Shown: positions 18,601 through 29,551 of the stretch, one piece after another
Position numbering within the stretch: position 1 is the first letter of the stretch
Layout: each line of letters begins with the position of its first letter
NCBI GenBank assembly: GCA_963681505.1
Contig: OY811972.1
Location: 16,872,173 to 16,936,172, forward strand
Origin: Eunapius fragilis
Taxonomy: Eukaryota; Porifera; Demospongiae; Spongillida; Spongillidae
DNA: 64,000 bases
Reading direction: 5' to 3'
Notes under the pieces: generated by a model
What the model was told of the DNA's origin: nothing
Databases searched by the model: none
Seen by the model: the letters and a program-made list of their open reading frames with translations, nothing else
Position numbers and translations under genes: made by a program

Positions 18601-21600
18601 CACAGTGGAGGGGACACAGTGGAGGGGACATAGTGGAGGGGACATAGTGGAGGGGACATAGTGGAGGGGACATAGTGGAGGGGACATAGTGGAGGGGACA
18701 TAGTGGAGGGGACGCAGTGGAGGGGACACAGTGGAGGGGACACAGTGGAGGGGACATAGTGGAGGGGACATAGTGGAGGGGACATAGTGGAGGGGACATA
18801 GTGGAGGGGACATAGTGGAGGGGACATAGTGGAGGGGACATAGTGGAGGGGACATAGTGGAGGGGACACAGTGGAGGGGACATAGTGGAGGGGACATAGT
18901 GGAGGGGACATAGTGGAGGGGACATAGTGGAGGGGACATAGTGGAGGGGACACAGTGGAGGGGACATAGTGGAGGGGACATAGTGGAGGGGACATAGTGG
19001 AGGGGACACAGTGGAGGGGACACAGTGGAGGGGACACAGTGGAGGGGACACAGTGGAGGGGACATAGTGGAGGGGACATAGTGGAGGGGACATAGTGGAG
19101 GGGACATAGTGGAGGGGACATAGTGGAGGGGACATAGTGGAGGGGACGCAGTGGAGGGGACACAGTGGAGGGGACATAGTGGAGGGGACATAGTGGAGGG
19201 GACATAGTGGAGGGGACATAGTGGAGGGGACATAGTGGAGGGGACATAGTGGAGGGGACACAGTGGAGGGGACATAGTGGAGGGGACATAGTGGAGGGGA
19301 CATAGTGGAGGGGACACAGTGGAGGGGACACAGTGGAGGGGACATAGTGGAGGGGACATAGTGGAGGGGACATAGTGGAGGGGACATAGTGGAGGGGACA
19401 CAGTGGAGGGGACATAGTGGAGGGGACATAGTGGAGGGGACATAGTGGAGGGGACACAGTGGAGGGGACACAGTGGAGGGGACACAGTGGAGGGGACACA
19501 GTGGAGGGGACTTAGTGGAGGGGACATAGTGGAGGGGACACAGTGGAGGGGACATAGTGGAGGGGACATAGTGGAGGGGACATAGTGGAGGGGACACAGT
19601 GGAGGGGACACAGTGGTGTGTGGCCACAGGCCACACACCACTGTGCCCACTTTGCAGTCCATAAAAGATGCATGTTGACCCGTCTAGCGGAGCAGAACCA
19701 CCTTGTTGCCATGGTGACCTCGCTCTTCTGTGGATGGGAAAGTGCTATGTAGGGCATAAGCAATTTACATGGGTGTCTTGTGACGGGAAGAATTTCTTTC
19801 ATTTCTGAGTGCAGAGGCCTAATATATTCTCTGTATGGAGGGGATCCCTCTTGTGACAAGAAGAATTCCATTCATTCATGCCATTTGTAGCAATATCCTC
19901 TGTATGGAGGTGATCCTGTTAGTGGGAGGGGAATGCAGTCATGAGTATATCATGTGATGCAATAATGGTGCACTTTTACATCCAGTCATCACCCCCCCCC
20001 CCCCCCCCACCACCCCCCCTATCCCCATACTAGGGTGCCAACATATTGCTAACAGACAATGGAGATGTTAAATTAGGTAAGTGTTGAGTATCCATGGTGA
20101 TGAGTATCCATGGTGATGGGTGATACTTCTAGGCATGCTTACCAGTGTACTTGTGGTGTGGGTGAGCAGTGGGATATAGATTTTAGTACCGTAATGGTTT
20201 GAGTTCAGTGAACTAGCATCAAAGCCACTACAATCAAGTTATGGTCTCTTGGATAGTGTTTGAAAATAAGAGAATTTTAATCAATTAAAAGGAAACGTCT
20301 AGATTATTATTCTCAATGTTATGGATTATTGACAGTGCAATGTACATATGTATATGTACATATATATGTGTGCATGTGTAGATGTGTGCATGTGTAGTGT
20401 GTAGGTGTGTACATGTGTAGGTGTGTATATGTGTACATGTGTACGTGTGTACATGTGTAGGTGTGTACATGTGTAGGTGTGTATATGTGTACATGTGTAC
20501 GTGTGTACATGTGTAGGTGTGTACATGTGTAGGTGTGTACGTGTGTAGGTGTGTGTGTGTGCCTGCTGACCCAAACATTACTGGTTTTGCTGTCTGTCCA
20601 GCTGACTTTGGCTTTGCTGTACAACTAACCCAGACACTAATGATGAAGACAAAGTCGTTCATAGGCACTCCTTACTGGTGAGAGAGGGTGGAGAGGAGGG
20701 TGAAATCATTATCCATTGAGTGTGGGGGGTAATGTTGGGGTATTTACTGCAAAGAATTGTTTATTAGCCACACCCACCCCCCCACCTCCATTTTTTTTTT
20801 TAAGTTCGTGTTTAGGCATATAGTATCTTAATGCTGCAGGAAGTAAAATGAACAACGTGGTTTTGACAAAATATACACAGAGACATGTTCATGGAGATAC
20901 AATGTTTTAAACATGGGCAGAGGGAGGGAGGGAGGGAGGGAGGGAGGGAGGGAGGGAGGGAGGGAGGGAGGGAGGGAGGGAGCGAGGGAGGGAGGGAGGG
21001 AGGGAGGGGGAGGGAGGGAGGGGGAGGGAGGAAGGGAGGGGGAGGGAGGGGGGAGGGAGGGAGGGAGGGAGGGGGGAGGGAGGGAGGGGGGAGGGAGGGA
21101 GGGAGGGCTTCTAATCCATTATACCTTACTGTGTGTGGTGACAGTGATGGTAGGTGTGAGGTGACAGGGATGGTATGTGAGGGGTATGTGTGATGTGTGG
21201 TACAGTATGTGTTTTTATCCATTTGTGATATACATGTACGGGTAGTGTTGTGTGTATATGTTTTCAATATGTCCTGGTCCTCCTCCCAGGATGGCCCCTG
21301 AGGTAGCAGCTGTTGAGAAGAAAGGTGGCTACAACCAACAGTGTGACATCTGGGCTGTTGGTATTACGGCCATAGAGCTGGCTGAGATGCACCCTCCCAT
21401 GTTTGACCTACATCCAATGAGGTAGTCATCTAAACCTTCATATGGGGTAGTCATCTAAACCTTCATGGGGTAATCATCTAAACCTTCATATGGAGTAGTC
21501 ATCTAACCTTCATGGGGTAATCATCTCACCTTCATGGGGTAATCATCTAACCTTCATGAGTAAGTCATCTAACCATGAGGTAGTCATCTAACCTTCATGG

Positions 21601-23686
21601 GGTAGTCGTCTCACCTTCATGGGTTAGTCATCTAACCATCATGGTTAGTCATCTAACCTTCATGAGGTAGTCATCTAACCTTCATCTAACCTTCATATGG
21701 GGTAGTCATCTCACCTTCATGGGGTAGTCATCTAACCTTCATGGGGTAATCATCTCACCTTCATGGGGTAGTCATCTAACCTTCATGGGGTAGTCATCTA
21801 ACCTTCATGGGGTAATCATCTCACCTTCATGGGGTAGTCATCTAAACCTTCATGGGGTAGTCATCTAACCTTCATGGGGTAGTCATCTAACCTTCATGGG
21901 GTAATCATCTCACCTTCATGGGGTAGTCATCTAAACCTTCATGGGGTAGTCATCTAACCTTCATGGGTTAGTCATCTCACCTTCATGGGGTAGTCATCTA
22001 ACCTTCATGGGGTAGTCATCTAACCTTCATGGGGTAATCATCTAACCTTCATGGGGTAGTCATCTAACCTTCATGGGTTAGTCATCTCACCTTCATGGGG
22101 TAGTCATCTAACCTTCATGGGTTAGTCATCTCACCTTCATGGGTTAGTCATCTCACCTTCATGGGGTAGTCATCTAACCTTCATGAGGTAAAGTGAATAT
22201 GTGTATCACTGCACATATACTGTTAAGTATCTTTTATAAGCGTCCCCCACCCCTCTGCACCCCGTCCCATCTGGACCCCACCTATCTGTACACCCATCTC
22301 CTCTGTACCCCGCCCCCCCCCCCTACCCACTCACACCCCCGTCGAAAAGAAAAAAGGTTTTCTGTATATCCCCGTAACTGAATACTTCCATGACCTTTTT
22401 TTCACCATTTCAGGAAGTAAAATGACCGCTCCTAGATAAAAAGGTGCACACAGAAGTGTTCACAGTTATGCCCATTTGAATACATGTATGAGTCATTTTT
22501 TCTGATTGGGTTGGAGGGGGGGGGGGATATAGGGGGTGGGGGGAACTTGTGATGATGCTTGTTACATTGCTCTCCAGAGCGTTGTTCCTGATGACAAAGA
22601 GGAACTTCAAATCCCCCACGTTACAGAATAAAAACAAGTGGTCTGAAAACTTTCATGAGTTTTTGAGAACTGCTCTTCAGAAGGACCCCAAGAGACGACT
22701 GCCCGCAAGCGAACTACTTAAGGTGTGAGGGACTGTGGCTTTTGGTACTCAATGAGGGGGGCATAAGTGACAAGGGGATCGTGGTTGAGGCACATCTGTT
22801 GGAGTGGGAGCTCAATGAGTCAGTAGGGCTAAGCGTGGGTAGAAGTGCTCATTTGTTTCCCCTCTCCCCTCTCCCCTCTCCTCTCTTGAACAGCTGAGGT
22901 TGCCATAGACACTGATGATAATGTGTGTTACGCAAGGTACCCCAATCCCAGCGTTTGGATTGAGAGGGGTTGTGGTATTATTTAGCTAAAAACCTTGTTC
23001 CATCAAATCTGTAGTAATCTTCCCCCACATGCCTTGAATTACGTGGCCATTGTAATCAATTTTTACAATACTGCTTGAACTTTAGGGTTCAAGAGAAGAG
23101 GATAGGCAGGAATGGGGAAGAGGAAGGAGAGGGAAGGGAATTGTAGAATGGTTAAAATATTTCACATGAGCAAGTTCTAAAAATATGTCGTATAAATATT
23201 TTACATAGTATCCCATCATACACCTAGACCTACTGATTGTTCGGAATGTGTCCTAGAACTGAGGTAGCTTAACATAGCTATCTTTGGGGCAGTAAATGTT
23301 AGCCTTGCGTGCATCCTTACATACCTTTGCAAAACATCATGTAGACATCATGTATACATCACGTAAACATGATGTGAACACTTCCTGTACACATCTTGGA
23401 CAACTGTAGGATGCAATCCACATTGAAAGTATAACATTTAGGCTGTGGTGTAGTACAATGGAGAGAGATGTCCTGTTGCATTCACCACTAGAGATGTCCT
23501 GTTGCATTCACCACTAGAGATGTCCTGTTGCATTCACTACTAGAGATGTCTTATTGCATTCACCACTAGAGATGTCCTGTTACATTCACCACTAGAGATG
23601 TCCTGTTGCATTCACCACTAGAGATGTCCTGTTGCATTCACCGCTAGAGATGTCCTGTTACATTCACCACTAGAGATGTCCTGTTG

Positions 23687-23765
<79 letters not shown>

Positions 23766-24700
23766 GATGCAGGGGTGATATTGGAACCCCATGTGGTCAT
23801 CATAAGGCTATAAACACCAAAATATTATGGATGGTTTTTTTTCTATTTTGACAGTTGATATTTTTTTGACTTGTATTTGTGTGCGTTTGATTGTTACCAT
23901 GGTTCCCATTCAGGATCCCTATGATTGTTACCATGGTTCCATTCATCCCTTTGATTGTTACCATGGTCCCCATTCAGGATCCCTTTGTGAATCGAAGTCT
24001 ACTGTGTGCACAATTGATGTTGCCATTGGTCAAAGACATGGAGGCTCCACCCCCAAAGCCCACACCAGTAGTAGACGAAGAAGATATGGAGGAAAATGTG
24101 TGTGTCATGGCTTTGATGTCATGTGACTATCTGTATTTATTAATTTTTAAATTTTATTAGAAAAAGAATGAAGCGTTCAAACGTGTTTCATCTGTCAAGC
24201 ATCAGGGAGTGATAGACCACACAGAACAATATGTTGAAAATTTGGACAGTAAGTAGGTGTTGAGTGAGGTGATGGGTGAGGTGTTGAGTGAGGTGATGGG
24301 TGAAGTGGTGGGTGAGGTGGTGGGTGGGGTGGTGGGTGAAGTGTTGGGTGGGGTGGTAGGTGAGGTGTTGGGTGAGGTGATGGGTGAGGTGTTGAGTGAG
24401 GTGATGGGTGAAGTGGTGGGTGAGGTGGTGGGTGAATTGTTGGGTGGGGTGGTAGGTGAGGTGTTGGGTGAGGTGTTGGGTGAGGTGGTGGTGAGGTGTT
24501 GGGTGAGGTGGTGGGTGAGGTGTTGGGTGAGGTGTTGGGCATAGTGTGGGGTGAGGTGTTGGGTGAGGTGGTGGGTGAGGTGGTGGGTGAAGTGTTGGGT
24601 GAGGTGATGGGTGAGGTGGTAGGTGAGGTGGATAATTGTGTGATGTGATTTTTTTTTTCCCTCAGTACAAAATGACAATCGGAGTCAAGATTCAAGTGAG
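12614..24700 (+). CDS. MAP4K3/5-like (GCK-I) Ser/Thr kinase domain, 5' and 3' ends not found
   Basis: Exons: 12614-12704 ([19 protein letters not shown]), 14378-14442 ([19 protein letters not shown]), 15564-15622, 17028-17075 ([16 protein letters not shown]), 20034-20076 ([14 protein letters not shown]), 20602-20677 ([18 protein letters not shown]), 21290-21421 ([19 protein letters not shown]), 22578-22722, 23978-24097, 24161-24248 and a short 24666-24700. Present motifs are HRDIKGAN (split by an intron), [26 protein letters not shown] and the C-lobe arginine region ([12 protein letters not shown]). The kinase should therefore be catalytically competent if its N-lobe exists. Family members phosphorylate MAP3Ks upstream of JNK or act in amino-acid/TOR signalling. 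The glycine loop and VAIK lysine are missing, possibly in the gap at 12,356. After the kinase the tail is short and acidic/polar ([18 protein letters not shown]). No CNH domain, stop or poly(A) site is seen before the Kelch exon at 28,295. Confidence 0.88.
13080..13438. repeat. 21-bp C-rich minisatellite in MAP4K intron
   Basis: About 17 copies of a 21-bp pyrimidine-rich unit containing CCTCCCCTCCCCAACCTC. It is followed by TG-rich sequence at 13,515-13,640. The sense strand is C-rich, the opposite bias to most arrays in this gene. Confidence 0.93.
14590..15515. repeat. 30-bp minisatellite in MAP4K intron
   Basis: About 30 copies of a 30-bp unit containing GGAAGGGTGTTGAGGGAAGG and GCTGATG, with single-base indels that break frame. 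It begins roughly 150 bp after the donor at 14,443. The donor-proximal sequence is itself a looser GGTGAAGG-rich repeat. Confidence 0.95.
15756..16041. mobile_element. 286-bp foldback element, ACAAGTAAA family, copy A
   Basis: Starts ACAAGTAAATAAAAACATTC and ends with its complement. The arms, about 128 bp each, pair nearly perfectly around a short loop near 15,900. The inner arm reads GTGCTAAATATAGGA. A second copy of exactly the same length lies at 48,879-49,164. No clear target duplication is seen. It is located in the MAP4K intron between exons 15564-15622 and 17028-17075. Confidence 0.9.
16084..16216. mobile_element. 133-bp palindromic MITE, TAGTCTCG family, with 9-bp target duplication
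   Basis: Begins TAGTCTCGTACCCAGACC and ends with the complement. Arms are nearly perfect except for an extra 8 bases (AGTATAAT) in the left arm. It is flanked by ACAAGACAT at 16075-16083 and 16217-16225. The outer 18 bp match the element at 9066-9176, while the cores are unrelated. It lies only 34 bp after the 286-bp foldback, in the same intron. From 16,230 to 17,027 I see no further feature. Confidence 0.92.
17085..17800. repeat. 19-bp minisatellite in MAP4K intron
   Basis: About 37 copies of a unit with core CCAGTGATGGTGGGAGTG, alternating GTGACC and GTGGCC and GTGAT and GTGGT. It starts about ten bases after the donor GTAAGTGC that closes the exon ending at 17,075. Confidence 0.95.
17865..19615. 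repeat. 14-bp minisatellite of about 1.75 kb in MAP4K intron
   Basis: About 125 copies of GTGGAGGGGACATA with CACA, CATA and CGCA variants. Units are very uniform, and the 42-bp (3 x 14) period gives stop-free frames of up to 863 codons on the minus strand. These are not genes. The intron then runs to 20,033 with a C-run at about 19,992-20,008. Confidence 0.97.
20340..20560. repeat. TG-rich 12-bp tandem repeat
   Basis: Repeated GTGTGTACATGTGTAG units in the intron before the ADFG exon. Confidence 0.9.
20915..21108. repeat. (GGGA)n purine tract
   Basis: Nearly pure GGGA/GGAGG repeats on the sense strand, about 190 bp, in the intron before the exon starting at 21,290. Confidence 0.95.
21409..22192 (+). 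repeat. 22-bp minisatellite seeded on a MAP4K splice donor
   Basis: About 34 copies of a unit with core GGTAGTCATCTAACCTTCAT start directly at the exon end (CCAATGAG/GTAGTC, donor at 21,422). Several internal copies read CATGAGGTAGTCATCT and so recreate the exon-donor junction. Confidence 0.93.
23465..23761. repeat. 26-bp minisatellite followed by (CA)n
   Basis: About nine copies of a 26-bp unit (core CACTAGAGATGTCCTGTTGC), then a CA run of about 36 dinucleotides at 23,690-23,761. From 22,723 to 23,460 the intron has no supported feature. Confidence 0.95.
23885..23985 (+). repeat. Tandem triplication across a MAP4K splice acceptor
   Basis: Three copies of GATTGTTACCATGGT followed by CCATTCAGGATCCCT or CCATTCATCCCT. 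Copy 1 (acceptor AG at 23,913) and copy 3 (acceptor used, exon start 23,978) both give CAG/GATCCC. Copy 2 has lost the AGG. Use of the upstream site would shift the frame by one. Confidence 0.85.
24250..24635 (+). repeat. GGTGAG-rich minisatellite at a MAP4K donor
   Basis: Repeats of GTGATGGGTGAGGTGTTGAG-type 9/18-bp units begin within ten bases of the donor GTAAGTAG (24,249). Each unit contains GGTGAG, a good match to the animal donor consensus. Confidence 0.92.
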
Positions 24701-25089
24701 GTATGTATGGCTCAGGCTATCTAAAGATGCTGGGGAGGAGGGGGAAGCTATCTACAGATTAGACTAACATCACACCACAGGATGTGATAATATCAACCTA
24801 AGTAGTGATAATCCCTGTCCCTCTTAAGTCAGCAGTAGTGTGGTCTCTTAGACCAGCAGTAGTGTGGTCTCTTAGGCCAGCAGTAGTGTGGTCTCTTGTG
24901 TAACTCAGTGTGCATGTGAAGTGCTCCTGGTCTTGCAGTTAACCCTGTTGTTATTGTAATGTACTCTAGAGCACAGTGTTGGACCCATTTCTTCCATTTG
25001 GCATATCTCATGCAATACAAATAAGAGGGGCTTGTTTTATCACTGCCCAGTGGAAAGGGGTGGAGCAAGGGAATGGTTCGATAGTATAC

Positions 25090-25620
25090 ATTGGAGCTCT
25101 TGATACAAAGGACCAGGGGCCCTTGATTCAAAGGACCAGAGGCCCTTAATACAAAGGACCAGAGGCTCTTGATACAAAGGACCAGAGGCAAAGACCAGAG
25201 GCCCTCAATAAAAAGGACCAGATACTCTTGATACAAAGGACCAGAGGCTCTTAATACAAAGGACCAAAGGCACTTGATACAAAGGACCAGAGGCTCTTGA
25301 TACAAAGGACCAGAGGCTCTTAATGCAAAGAACCAGAGGCCCTTGATACAAAGGACCAGGGGCCCTTGATGCAAAGAACCAGATACTCTTGATACAAAGG
25401 ACCAGAGGCTCTTAATACAAAGGACCAAAGGCACTTGATACAAAGGACCAGAGGCCCTTGATACAAAGGACCAGAGGCCCTTGATACAAAGGACCAGGGG
25501 CCCTTGATGCAAAGAACCAGAGGCCCTTGATACCAAGGACCAGGGGCCCTTGATGCAAAGAACCAGAGGCTCTTGATACAAAGGACCAGAGGCTCTTAAT
25601 ACAAAGGACCAGAGGAAAGG
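25090..25620. repeat. 23-bp minisatellite
   Basis: About 23 copies of a unit with core CTTGATACAAAGGACCAGAGG, with TTAATAC and GATGCAAAG variants. From 25,625 to 26,500 I see a TG run (26,279-26,320) but no supported gene. Confidence 0.93.
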
Positions 25621-26276
25621 ATTGGAGGCCCTTCAATCTCTTCTGGTACATTAACATCACTTTAACAGTTTGCTTCATTCAAGCGGATTATTACTTTTGC
25701 TGTTGAAAGCCCTGGTCAAGCGATACGTTGAAGTTCTGATGGCTACGAATGGCATTGTTATATTAGTGCGTTGTAAGGAGAATAAGGTCATGAATGAGAG
25801 AAGGATGCCATATATCAATAAGTGGATTTCATTTTGCTACGAGGAATACATCTCATTAGGAGTGTCAACTGCTGGATGGCATAGGCCTTGGTATTTACCT
25901 CATGACTTTTGATATTTGCAATGGAAGTGGGCAAAGTTCCACATATTATATTACAATCATGAAACTAAATTGAAGCAAACTTAAAAAAAAAGGACAGCAT
26001 TGATGATGATTTCAGTTCCATTACAAAAAGGGGCATGGTGTGGTTAGAGTGGAGTCAAAAGGGTGACGGGGGCATTATATGTCAATGTTGACGTGGGCAT
26101 CAGTTTTTGGTGGCCATGTTGTTCACATCTTCATACATTGGCTGGCCCCACGCATACCGCCCAAGGTTGCCATGCGACCCATGGACCTTACCCGGGAAGA
26201 GGTGGGAGGCAGCTGCTGTGGACAGAACCCCCTTGACGTAACGATGGAGGGAGGCTGAGGCTATAACCTCTGTCTC

Positions 26277-26322
<46 letters not shown>

Positions 26323-26519
26323 CGTGCATGCATGGTGAATGGCATATGGTATGGAAGTAGGCATTTCAAAAATCCAAATGGAGCACACCACACCTGAGAT
26401 GGCTATCTGGAACTTCCTTCATGCCCCAAGGGTTAACACACCAATCTCTTTGAGATCTTCCCCTGTCTGAGTGTCATGGTCAGGAAAGTGGTGAAATCCA
26501 CCTGTAGGGCCCAAGGAGG

Positions 26520-27376
26520 GGGAATGGAGAGGTGAAGGGTGTTGAGGGGTGAAGGATGGGGAGGAGAGGGGTGAAGTATGTGGAGGGAGGGGAGATGGAG
26601 AGGGGGAAAGATATGGAGGGGAGGGGAGAAGGATGGGGAGGGGAGGAGTAAAGGATGAGGATGGATCCACATAACATGGTGAAGTACAAAGCACATATGC
26701 CACACAGATAATATGCATCACCCAACACATGTGCACATCCACCATCCCCTACACACCTCCACCTAACCCATAGACATCTCCACCATCTCCTCCATACACC
26801 CCCACCATCCCTACACCTACACCATTCTCTGCACACACCTCTACCATCCCTTCCACACACCTCCACCATCCTCTACACACTTCCACCATCCCCTACACAC
26901 ACCTCCACTATCCCCTACACACCTCCACTATCCCTACACACACCTCCACCATCCCTTACACACACCACCATCCCTTACATATACCTCCACTATCTCATAC
27001 ACACACCTCTACCATCCCATACACACACCTCTACCATCCCTTACACACACCTCTACCATCCCTTACATTTGTCTGCTTGTCTGCCGTATATATCTACTTC
27101 CGTTGTCCGACATCCAGTCCGGAGCAACGCCCAAAAACGTTTTGCGCCAAATCCGTCATACGTTTTGCGTCAAATCCGATTTGGTTTTACGCCAAATCGC
27201 TCTTATGTCTAATGTTTTGGTATGCGACCTACCGGGCCACCGTATGTATCAGGACGAATTTCCCAACAGAGTATGTACATGTACTGGGTATGATGTAACC
27301 ATGAATATGATTGGTACATACTCTGTTGGGAAATTCGTCCTGATACAGGTTGTAAAAAATTGGCTGTGTAACAGTA
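26520..27376 (-). mobile_element. Dispersed repeat element carrying a 22-bp minisatellite, copy B (inverted)
   Basis: Reverse-complement counterpart of 9,620-10,680. The flank with CCGTTGTCCGACATCC and ACCGGGCCACCGTA lies at about 27,070-27,245. The shortened and diverged 22-bp array is at about 26,735-27,065, and the other flank (AACACATGTGCACATCCACC) is at about 26,640-26,740. This copy has an extra tandem unit in the GCGCCAAATCCG segment and carries a small MITE at 27,249-27,343. Confidence 0.82.
27249..27343. mobile_element. 95-bp MITE with perfect 30-bp inverted ends and TA target duplication
   Basis: Starts TCAGGACGAATTTCCCAACA and ends with the exact complement; 30 bp on each side pair without mismatch. 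It is flanked by TA at 27,247-27,248 and 27,344-27,345. The empty site can be seen in copy A near 9,655, where the host repeat runs on without the insert. The TA target suggests a Tc1/mariner-type origin. Confidence 0.9.
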
Positions 27377-27636
27377 TATGGCAAACCCGAACGTCTGTAA
27401 ACTTGTTTGCATGGTTCTATGATTCCAAAGCACAGCGCTACTGCCCGTCTTTGGTTGACCTAGGCTATATAGGCTAAGTACAACGGCTGTGATACTGATT
27501 TTAAGAGTTACTGTCCAACGTGGAGTCAGTAAGCGCTAGCGTTTAGGTGTACGTGTGACCTTGGGTCAGACCGTTTTCAGCCGTCTATTATTTTTAAATT
27601 ATTTCAACAGCCCATAGATATTTTATAGCATATCAC

Positions 27637-27797
27637 AGGAAAAAGTTTCGTGTTCCCATCCTTGGATTTTGATCCGCATTCCCAGGACGGAATGGCTTAT
27701 GTCAACATTGTACCTTAGATGTGGTTAGCGAAGAAAACTGCAAACCTGGGAACATGGATCAAAATCCAAGGATATATATGGGAACAGAAACTCTTTC
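27637..27797. repeat. Inverted repeat with about 47-bp arms
   Basis: Left arm includes CCTTGGATTTTGATCC and CATTCCCAGG. Right arm includes CCTGGGAAC and GGATCAAAATCCAAGG, then GGGAACAGAAACTC. The arms are imperfect and separated by about 60 bp. A foldback or MITE-like origin is likely; no target duplication was identified. From 27,800 to 28,290 nothing else is supported. Confidence 0.75.
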
Positions 27798-28294
27798 CTC
27801 TATGGACAGGCCTAGCGCTCATGCATATATGACTTGGATCACGTGGTGCATGATGCGAGTGTGTTTCTGAATTGATCTAGTAAACCTTCGTAGTATTTTA
27901 ATCAGCAGGATAGACGTATGACAGGACAAATGCAAATAACACAGACAAAATTGTATCCTTGACAGATGGCCATTTATATATAATATCCAGAAAAATGAAA
28001 AATGAAAATATTTATGGCCATGATTGCAGCCAAGAGATTCATAAGATAGATTACGTGGTCCTAGCAAATACCACATACATGTACATGTATGGAGGCTATG
28101 AAAATCATGTTACACCCACTGGTTCAAGGTTTCAGACCACTGATTCAAGCCAGTTCCCTTGCTTACACATACATGTTTGTTCATTTGGCGTTGCATAAAG
28201 TGTGTGGTGTGGACCTGTTGTGTGTATGATTTAGCTCTAGAGGTCCCTAAATGTATTGTCTGAACTTAACTATAAATAATTCCTTTTCTCCCAG

Positions 28295-29487
28295 ATGATG
28301 AAAATGTTTAGCTTCCAAATACATACTCCACTACCAGTGCAAGGTGGTCGGCTGTTTGGAGGTGGTCTTGTGGAGGTGGAGGGTAGGGTTGTGTGGGGTG
28401 GACAAAGGGGAGTGTATGTTTTGGATGAAGTTGATTCACAGTGGAAGAGGTTGGCTGATGGTGGTGAGGTGGGGGCCACACTTGCTACATGTGGAGGAGA
28501 GTTGGTGTGTATTGGAGGTGTGAGAAATGAAGTGTGTAGAAAGGAGGTGATGGTACGGAGAGGAGGGAGGTGGACCTCCATGTCTGATATGTTGGTAGGG
28601 TCTGCAAGGTCCTGTGCAGTTATTGTTAGTGGAGGAGTTATGGTGATAATGGGAGGAGAAGGTGATAGAGGAAGGTACTTGAATGATGTGCAGATCTTTG
28701 ATGGTCGGACATGGCACTTGGGACCACCACTTCCTCAGCCATGTTGTGCCATGTCATCTGTCGCCCATGGAGATCTGATCTTTGTGATGGGGGGTAGCGG
28801 AATGGACAGAGCTGTGTGGTCTGCCAACATCACTGACCTGGTGAGCCACTGGACATTGTGTAACATCTCTAAGGGTTTAGTAGAGATAAATCACAAGGGT
28901 GGGGGGATCCCCAATCCTAGATAAAATTTGTGTCCCTGTGCATGCATGTAGCTAAAATTCCATCAACTCTGATCATGTAGAGTATTGTGTGCAGTGTATA
29001 CCTAGTGTTTTGTTACACTCACTTGCTCACATGGTCACATGATGGTCACACGGTTCTATCCACCTTCACCTATTTTCAACATGCATACTCACTAGACCAC
29101 TGCACATACCCATAACAATCAGCCATCTGTCTGGAGGCAGCTACCAGATGTACCATACTACTACTCATCTGTATGTGTGGTTGATGGTGTGCTCCTTGCC
29201 ATTGGAGGATCAGAGGATAGTGATGGCTCAAAGAAGACCTCTGCCATCTATGCCTTCCTCCATGTTGATCAGAAGTGGCAGCATGTTGGAGACATGCCAT
29301 TTCAGTGTACCAGGGTGGACTCACTACTTCTGTCAGGGGGAGGGCTGTTGGTGGTTGATGTGAGTAGTCGCCACGTGTTGGAGATCACTGTGGAAGGTTA
29401 TTCATACTTCAGTAGAACTGTGCTAACCAGAGTATTTTCAGGTCTGGCTAAGCTCTTCACCCCAAGCCTAAAGGAAGCAGATGAAAG
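28295..29487 (+). CDS. Kelch-like beta-propeller exons
   Basis: Two exons, 28295-28840 and 29096-29487, joined in phase 0. The first reads MMKMFSFQIHTPLP, then blocks ending in W: VDSQWKRLADG, RRGGRWTSMSDM, FDGRTWHLGPPLPQP, separated by glycine pairs (VWGGQRG, VCIGGV, VIMGGEGDRG, VMGGSG). The second reads VWRQLPDVPYYYSSV, LLAIGGSEDSDG, KWQHVGDMP and LLSGGGLLVVD. This is the Kelch pattern (hydrophobic strand, GG, then W and a P-rich turn), giving about four or five blades, usually a protein-binding platform. The first exon opens at an AG acceptor directly before ATGATG, so it may continue from an upstream exon. The nearest upstream in-phase exon is the kinase exon ending at 24,700. The second exon ends in phase 2 (KEADE plus AG), which fits the NTPase exon at 42,217 after a 12.7-kb intron. 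Confidence 0.78.
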
Positions 29488-29551
29488 GTGTGTGGGCCAT
29501 GCATGAGGGTACAAGCATCTAACATGTAATGTAATGCATGACTACTTTCAA

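Noticed and set aside
16983-19662. Minus-strand ORFs of 600-863 codons ([14 protein letters not shown] repeats)
   Set aside because: Product of the 14-bp minisatellite read with a 42-bp period. All three minus frames are open, and it lies antisense in a kinase intron.
25670-25912. 80-codon plus-strand ORF (MLHSSGLLLLLLKALVK)
   Set aside because: No recognisable domain, no phase-compatible splice partners seen, and short enough to occur by chance.
26100-26265. Minus-strand reading LHRYVKGVLSTAAASHLFPG as a possible exon
   Set aside because: I recognise no family, there is no convincing acceptor, and the stretch is isolated between repeats.
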